Assembly: GCA_947623455.1 (NCBI GenBank)
Contig: OX392533.1
Coordinates: 35,880,729-35,944,728 of the forward strand
DNA length: 64,000 nucleotides
Reading direction: 5' to 3'
Source of the DNA: Mimachlamys varia
Taxonomy: Eukaryota > Mollusca > Bivalvia > Pectinida > Pectinidae
The notes beneath the pieces are model-generated. The model was not told where the DNA came from, did no database searches, and saw nothing but the letters and a program-made list of their open reading frames with translations. The translations under genes and the position numbers were made by a program. Below, piece after piece: positions 37,601-46,600 of the stretch (position 1 is its first letter; the number at the start of each line of letters is the position of its first letter).

Positions 37601-40600
37601 CACCTGTATTTATGTACCTTAGTGACATTCATGCCCTTTCCACATTGATAAACATTACAATATACCGGGTAAACAACATTAAAATAAGTTTTCATTAAAG
37701 AATTTTTTTCTGATCCATAAAACTGAACATGGGTTAGTGTGCAGCTGAATTGACTGTGTAACTTGAAAGGAGAGTTATTTAGTAGGTATTCTAATGTGTC
37801 ACGCACCTGTAATGAAAGCTAAAGTGAATTTAGCGAAGGGTCGGTTACTTCTGTAAGCAATTTTAAAATTGCTTTATTGCCCTGTAGGTAAAGCTAAAAC
37901 TTGAACCTGCTGCCCCATTGACAATTTCATAAGGGGCACCAACTCTCTCCTTGACACCGCCCTGCTGCCCCCATTGACAATTTCATAAGGGGCACCAACT
38001 CTCTCCTTGACACCGCCCTGCTGCCCCCATTGACAATTTCATAAGGGGCACCAACTCTCTCCTTGACACCGCCCTGCTGCCCCCATTGACAATTTCATAA
38101 GGGGCACCAACTCTCTCCTTGACACCGCCCTGCTGCCCCCATTGACAATTTCATAAGGGGCACCAACTCTCTCCTTGACACCGCCCTGCTGCCCCCATTG
38201 ACAATTTCATAAGGGGCACCAACTCTCTCCTTGACACCGCCTCACTTTTGACCATACTTGAGCATTGCATTTGTGAGGAAGGCTTTGGTAACTGTTCTCA
38301 GGCTGATATATATCAAAGTCTTAAAAAATAGTAGTCTAAATACTCCCCTGCTTGAGGCTCAACATTATGTGAGTGGAACGACTGGTTTACTCGTTGTCCG
38401 TATAATAATAATATACAACATTTATATAGCGCTCTATATAATTAGTAAATGTGATAATATAAAAAAAATGCATATAAATACGAACTACATCTACTGTAGA
38501 TAAACAAATGTCAGTATATACATGTTGTCTAAGTTGTGACCGGATGGGTATTATGCTGGGGACCTTCTGCAATATGCTTCAGTGTGGTAGCATTTTGAAT
38601 CAGCACAAGTTCTTGACTATCTTACAGGAACATACCACCTCGCAATACACACAAACTCACATATACACTTGCATTGCATACACCAGGAGGCCCTTCTTAA
38701 ATTAACTTACCTATTGATATGACGTCAAGGACAAAATGAGCTAAACCTTTTCCTGTATACTACCCAGTGTAACAGAGAAAATGCACCTTCGGAACACTAG
38801 ACAATGCTCAACCAATTACCGGGGAAGCTATCTGGTCACCGGCATTAGACCCGGTCTAGATCCGCTACATTCTTCCCTCCCTTAACAAAGTCTTTGACCC
38901 CAAAGACACACACAAGTCGCTATGCCACCTACTGTGGGTATATTTCGTTAGGGCCAAATGTAACAGGGGAGGAAAAATGCTTAGCCAGACCAGGGTTCAA
39001 ACCCAGGACTTTTCGAACTCTAGGCGGACACTCAACTAATTGAGCTATCTGGTCACCATCAATCGACCAAGTCTAGATTCACTACACCCAGTATGCAGGG
39101 TGATTGAAGAATATAAGGGGATATCTTAATTATGTATGTAAATGCAGCAAACTTTAGATAATTTGGTGTTTATTTATTAGCTCACCTGGCCCCAAGGGCC
39201 AAGTTTATCATACAATTGCTGGGCATAAAGAGATGATAACAATCATGATTTTAGATTTGATCTCAGGGTCTACCATGCCCTTGCAGACTCAATTCTGAGT
39301 CATAACATTTAAATGGTTGAGATTCCCAACCCATAACTATATACTGTGTATAGAATTGCTGGGCATAAAGAGACAATCACAATCATGATTTAGGTTTGAT
39401 ATCAGGGTCTACCATGCCCTTGCAGACTTAATTCTGAGTCATAACGTTTAAACGGTTGAGATCCCCACCCTAAAACTATAATCTGTGTATAGAATTGCTG
39501 GGCATAAAGAGACAATCACAATCATGATTTAGGTTTGATATGAGGGTCTGCCAAACTCTTGCAGACTTAACTCCTGAGTCATAACGTTTAAACGGTTGAG
39601 ATCCCCACCCTAAAACTATATACTGTGTATAGAATTGCTGGACATAAAGAGACAATCACAATCATGATTTAGGTTTGATATCAGGGTCTACCACACCCTT
39701 GCAGACTTAACTCCTGAGTCATAACGTTTTAACGGTTGAGATCCCCACCCTAAAACTATATACTGTGTATACAATTGCTGAGCATAAAGAGACAATCACA
39801 ATCATGATTTAGGTTTGATATGAGGGTCTGCCAAACTCTTGCAGACTTAACTCCTGAGTCATAACGTTTAAACGGTTGAGATCCCCACCCTAAAACTATA
39901 TACTGTGTATAGAATTGCTGGACATAAAGAGACAATCACAATCATGATTTAGGTTTGATATCAGGGTCGGCCACACCCTTGCAGACTTAACTCCTGAGTC
40001 ATAACGTTTAAACGGTTGAGATCCCCACCCTAGAACTATATACTGTGTATAGAATTGCTGGACATAAAGAGACAATCACAATCATGATTTAGGTTTGATA
40101 TCAGGGTCGGCCACACCCTTGCAGACTTAACTCCTGAGTCATAACGTTTAAACGGTTGAGATCCCCACCCTAGAACTATACAATTGCTGGGCATAACGCT
40201 CAGGTGATAAGGATTGAAAGTAATTTTTTTAACATTCATAGTGCTATGAAAGTTAAAAAAAATGACTTTCAATCCATATATTTAAATTTTTACTATAGAA
40301 CAATTGATAAACTTCATTTTTATTTTTTCCAATTAATAGTTTATTACCTGCATTTGTATTTGTGTCATGATTAAAATGATATTGGCGGAACAGCACAGCT
40401 TGATTAAAATTGGCGCCAATGATAATAATTAGTCATTTGAGCGTTTGACGCAAGGGTAATCTCCATGTTATTTGAAGTGGAGCGAAAAGACTCTCATTGA
40501 ACAAGCTTGATCTATGACGTCATTATTAAACCACATGCTATGTCTCGAGAACCATTGCTTTCATACTTTTATGAAAGGCATTTGCTGGTAAGGTTCATAT

Positions 40601-43600
40601 AGTGGGTTGCAGTGCAAATGTAAATATATGACAATTATGATATAGATTTGATCCAAGGATCTGCCATGCCTCAGCAGACTTCCCACCCCAAAACTATACA
40701 GTTGCTGGGCATAAAGGGATGAACGCTATCATGATATTAGTGTTGATGTCAGGGTATCGCCAGAGCCCTCAGGACCTAGTTTCTCAGTTGAACTTGAAAA
40801 CATTTGGGTACTGTTAAAGTCGAATTGTTTGCGGTGTGGAAATTTTCTCTTTTTTCTTTTGCTGCCATTATATCTCTGCGAATGTATCTACATGCTAACA
40901 TATTTAACACCTCTCAAGCTCTACAGTGTATAACAGTATTGTATGTACACAGTACAACGCAGGATGACTAACATCACGAAATTTCTCGAACCGCGAACAG
41001 TTTGGAGGCTCAGACTAAGTGAAAAATTCCAAAAGCAAAAATATTAGCTTTTACAGTATACAATTGCTGGGCATGAAGAAACAATCACAGTCAGATGTTG
41101 GGGTCTGCCACACACCTAGTTTGTAAATTATACTGATATGCTTCATCAATTGGTCTTGGGGTCTGTCCCTGTCCCTGGGATCTATTTGGAAAATATTTTA
41201 CCATGATTACCTAGATATCAATGTATCCAGGTGAGCAATACACTATACAGGCCCTATGGGCCCCCTTTTTATGCCTCAGTCATGAAATGGGGGGCATATA
41301 CTGTGTAACACATGTCCGTCCCGTTCCCTCTTATGGAATTTAAATAGCTACTGACGGAACATCATCAAACTTTGCATACATAATAAGCATGATGTGCACC
41401 TTGCTCCTTTTTTCCCAGATTAAGCATCCAAGATGGCCGCCACAGCCTTTTATTGGTTAAAATCATATCCTGTAATAAATTTTCTTCTACTTATGGATTA
41501 CGATGAAACTTGGTGGGAGGAATGATAACAGGATAGCACAGATAAACAAAAAACTGATGGCATAACGATTCAAGATGGCAGCCTTATAAACACTTCTGAT
41601 TGGTCGAAATTTAAATATTGTCAAAACATTTAAATGAAATTTTGTATGAAACATTTAAATGAAAAAAGTTGATATATAATCTGTTTATACAAAGGCAATG
41701 GCAGTATTCATTTTTTGAAGACCAAAATGGGAAACATTTCTTGGCCCCTGATCAATCGAAGTTTCGTGACATTTTGCAGAGAAAACGAACTATAAATCTC
41801 ATATGGGGGTGGGGCCATTTATGTCTTACAGACATTTCTAGTTCCTAAAATTTATTACAATACAATCATAGTAATCTAGCTTAAATCAAAACGGCTCTGG
41901 AAAATAAATTCATGACAACACAAAGGAAAAAATGTATTACATAATATATCGAAAATAATTGTCTATGTTTTCAAAAACATAATTGTATACGATACTACAG
42001 TAAATAATAACTGATATGTTAGAAAATCAATGTTGTTTATGTTAACACCTATGGCTACCCAGGTGTGCATTCTTTGTTCAATACATAAGTGCCTGGTTTG
42101 TTGTGGTTACCTGTGTTATTGTATTGCAGTCTAGACAGAATGGACATTGACTTCATTATCTAATAACTAATGGTTTTCATCACGATACCATAGTGAATGT
42201 TTTATGATGCAATGTAGCCCATTGGCACGGAGACGTGAGGAACATTATTATCAAATTACCCTCAGACTTCTTTTATCCTCAGAAATCTCAGAGGTCACAT
42301 CCCTTTGCAATTGCCTCCATCAGATTTTAACTGAACAAATCAATAAAAGTAACATTAGGCTGATTTCTAAACTCATTTCTGAGAAGGGACCATGAAAGCC
42401 AAATGGTTAAGGTGTGTGACATTCTGCTACCACCAGCTGTCTTCCATCCGGTTTCTAAACTACCTGACAGGGCAATTGCCAGTAACTGGATTGTTGGTGG
42501 CTTTCTTCTGTTACGTGACATGACGTCTTATAGACCCTAACGTAGGCAAACAAATCAAACAGATCTGTCACATCGTAACATTCAATTGGGTACCTGAGGG
42601 GCTATACTAGTGATTATATTTAAGAAATTATCTTTGTGATAATTAGTACATATTGTACATACAAACATCCTGACCTGGTAAATAAGCAATATTTTTCAAG
42701 AAAGAGGAGCAATGAAACTATAATCATTATATAAGTGATACGAGCGAGGCGTGAACCTAGCTGTGACCTCTAGTTTATGGAGCAACCAGGCCAAAAGGTA
42801 TGGACCGGTTAAACTGGTTCGTAATTTCCTGATATTGTTATGCAAGGTCGTCTCTCCGTGTAACACCTCTATCTCCAAAACTTGTCACATCCTTCAATGA
42901 CCATAACTGTTAATTGGTCATAAAACATAAACAAATTATTTCTGAATCCTGAGAAACTACCAGTTTATAAGCCTGAAAGGCAAGTGAGCATATACCTTAG
43001 TACAGCGTCTGTCATCAATCCACTATCTGTTTGTCTGGCTTCAACTTTTCCTTAAAACTTTTTCTTATGACGATTCAAAGGGCCTCTTAAGTGACATGAT
43101 ATTTTAGCTAGTAATTTCATTGGAAGGAGCAAAAAAAAGTTTTGACTCTAAAAGCCAAGTCAAATATGTCAAAACCTTCAAGTGATTTCTTTTAAGATAA
43201 AAATATGCCTAGATACATGATACCTGTACATGTATTTGGCTTGTAACTTCCTTGGAAGGAGCAATACAAAGTTTGTGAATAAATATGACCTTGACATATT
43301 TTCAAGGCCACATGGGTCAAATATGTTTAACATTTTCTTTTGAATGACTTACATGTTATTCTTTCTTAGTACAGTGTAACTTGTATAAACCGGATGTCAT
43401 TGGGACCAAATTTTTTGGCCGGTTTACACAGGTGTTGGCTTTGTAGAGGTTTGATATGGGTTCAGAGGGAAATATTGGGACTGAACAGTAAGGCCGGAAT
43501 AGACAGGGATTTGGATTAGACAGAGGCTGGTTTAGATAGTAAGATAAGTTTATTTCTGGTGCAGGACATTTTATAGTCCTCTATACCAGACTCAAAAAAA

Positions 43601-46600
43601 CAGATACCGATATATATTTATACAGAACACATATTAAAAATAAACATGTACATAATAGTTTAAGATTAAATTTCAGTCCAGTATATTACACTATATATTT
43701 ATTATTTATAACAATGCATATTATTGTTTATATGGTTATTTCAGCTGTGTAATTATAAAAAATATCTTGATATTTCCAATGCTTGTCCAGAGTGTTTTTG
43801 AAAGCATTTAGACAAGTTATACTGTATATCACAGTAAGAGTACAATATTCTATTTAGTATATTTGACTCCATGAACACAAATATCCCTGTATGCACCACC
43901 ATCTTTGGATGCCTAAATTATAATTGCAAAAAGACAAAAATAAGGATAACAATTTAATTTACTTCATATCTTTATTGCCTATAATGCATTAATGTATGAG
44001 AAATTATTTGAGTAATTTGTGGCTCATGGCTATGTAAGTTATGCGAGTTGTAATTGGTCCCAATAAGCTCCCACCAAATTTTTCCCTATTTTACTTGCAC
44101 CCTGTTGGGTTGAATGGGTAAATCTGTAATGTAAGAGGTATATCCAGTAGTAACATAGTCTTTCTACCACAATACCCTGAATTATTCCACTCTCAGACCA
44201 TTGAATAAAGGTGCTTACTGTTGGATAAATAATGTTATATACCACTAGTGGAATATTACCTTCCTGACTTTTGATTGGTTGAGAAGTTGAACTTTGACAG
44301 GATATCACGATTGTTGATGTCGTCATCGATTGTCGACGACGTCACAACTTGGCGGGAATATATGCGAGATGATGCGATTTCGTGCAAATAGTCTGCGGTT
44401 CACACCAGAAAATCAACACTGACACTGCTGATTTAATATTGTGGTAGAAACAGGTCACACGACTCATGGTAATTGGATATGGAATTTATTTCACTCTCGT
44501 TAATTATTTTTTGAAAGTTACAAAAGACACTCGCTAAAGCTCGTGTCTTTTGTAACTTTTAAAAAATAACTAACTCGAGTGAAATAAATTCCATATCCAA
44601 CAACCACGCGTGTAACCTCTATATATATATCATACTCAATGTTTGACCTATCCCACAGTATTTTATTTTGTGACATGTACTTAATGTTACAGAGTTACCC
44701 TGGATATCTTCTCAGTACAGGGAAATAGTGGTGTGCCTTGGGATAACAAAACAAATCAGGCATTTTGGAGGGGCCGGGACAGTCGCCAGGAGCGTCTAGA
44801 TCTCGTCCAATTATCACGGCGTAAACCAAAACTCCTGGATGCAGCCCTCACGCACATGTTTTTCTTTCCCAAGGATGACAATAAATACGGCCCTCTTGTC
44901 AAAACAATTTCTTTTTTTGATTTTTTTAAGGTAAGCTTACAACAATTAAAAGCACTTGTCAAAGCACTTTTTGTATAATAGAACTACTATTGATGCGGTA
45001 AGAGGAATCACTCCCATAAACCTAGCTGAGTCAGCATTTTAAAGGTTTATTCAAGTAGAATACTTTTGTGAAAAGATGTTTTAGTTGTTGATAATTGATA
45101 ATTAATGCTCAAATTAAGTTGTTATAGAAAAAAAAAACATTTAAATTTTCACTACCTTTCAGTTAAAGATATGATAAGAAATTTCATGTGGTGATAGTCT
45201 CAATGACTGATCACTCATGTGTAAACACGATCATAAGATAGTCACTCATGAGTGAACACCTTGTAGCAGTGCTTAATGGTGGGAGGAGTGTCGACTTTCT
45301 CAAGACCTTTAAAATGTTTACAAACTTATATATTCATTCACTTATTCACATGTCACTCCAGCAATGACAGGTATTTAACGCCTTAGGATAGTGTAAGGAT
45401 GCATACAGTACTGTATTTATGCAGTTCATAACTGTGACATTACCTCCAATACAAAAGAGCTCTCAGCGATCAATTTACAATTTATTTTCATGGGTCCTTT
45501 TTGTAAATATTGTCGAAAACTATGGATCCCACAATGTTAAATTGAAGTATTTCCAGAATTTCTATGAGTCCAATCATAATTTTATGAGTACTGGACTGGG
45601 GACTCATACATAAATTGATCACTGGATCTATACTGATAAACAGGCCATTTTCAATATTTCTTTAATGATCTGTTGCTGATAGGCTTTCACTGTTGTTGAA
45701 TTAAAATCTAGCAATTATAGTCATCATGAAATATGATAAGGTTTCTTTTTAAAATTGATCAATTTCAGTCTCGGAATAGAAAATTAATTGGATGATGTTA
45801 ACATCACTGGCGAAGTGGTTAAGATGTTCCATCATTCTACCACTAGCCTTCCACCTCTGGGTTGCGAGTTTGAATCCCATGTGGGGCAGTTGCCAGGCAT
45901 GACCTTAGGTCGCTGGTTTTTCAACGGGTACCCCGGCTTTTCTCCACCTCCAAAGCCTGGCACATTTAAATGACCCTGGCTGTTAATAGGACTTAAAACA
46001 AAATAAAACAAACCAAACTACATGAGATCTATAAAACTGATTGAATTCAGGCTTGGTACAAATAATCTTTATAATATCTCAATTAATTTGGATATTTTCC
46101 CCATTGATAGGCTGATCGATCGCTTTGCATTTGACTTCCACGATCTGTTACTGCAACACTACTTCTTGTTTTATAACAGTATAAGTACCAGATCAACATT
46201 GACGGTACTGTGGCTGCCTACAGACTACCCTACCTACTCGTGGGGGGCTCCATGGTGATGAAGCATGAATCCAATTATTACGAACACTTTTACCGTGATC
46301 TGGTACCATGGCAACACTACGTGCCCTTCCAGCTTGACCTTGGAGACCTTGAAAGACGAATACAATGGGCTAAAAAGAATGACGAAGAGGTAGGTGAGAT
46401 GTTGGATGAAGGAAGACGGAGCTTAAATCATTTGCTATTTTGATTGAAATTTTGAACAGTGATCATAATCTAATAAACTTTATTTATTTAACAACAATTA
46501 TGAAACAAGATTATTTAACTTCTATTTATTAATTGCTCTTGTTGGCTCGGGTGTTAGCATAGTGGGGTACGTCTTATTGCGGGAGAAAACCGGAGTACCC

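Larger units (their letters stand above)
39179..41270 (+). mobile_element. Helentron-like element E4
   Basis: The 5' end is AGCTCACCTGGCCCC-AAG-GGCC. Near the 3' end is CCAGGTGAGC, the inverted copy, followed by the hairpin GGCCC-TAT-GGGCC and a T run. It contains seven 138-bp tandem units, a hairpin-tailed insertion (40211-40545) and further diverged units (GCTGGGCATAAAG near 40702 and GCTGGGCATGAAG near 41068). Same structural type as E1-E3 with GCTCACC termini. Confidence 0.65.

Noticed and set aside
38985..39060. Possible tRNA gene on the minus strand
   Set aside because: A and B boxes and a T-arm can be drawn, but the anticodon stem does not pair and flanks look like a SINE body.
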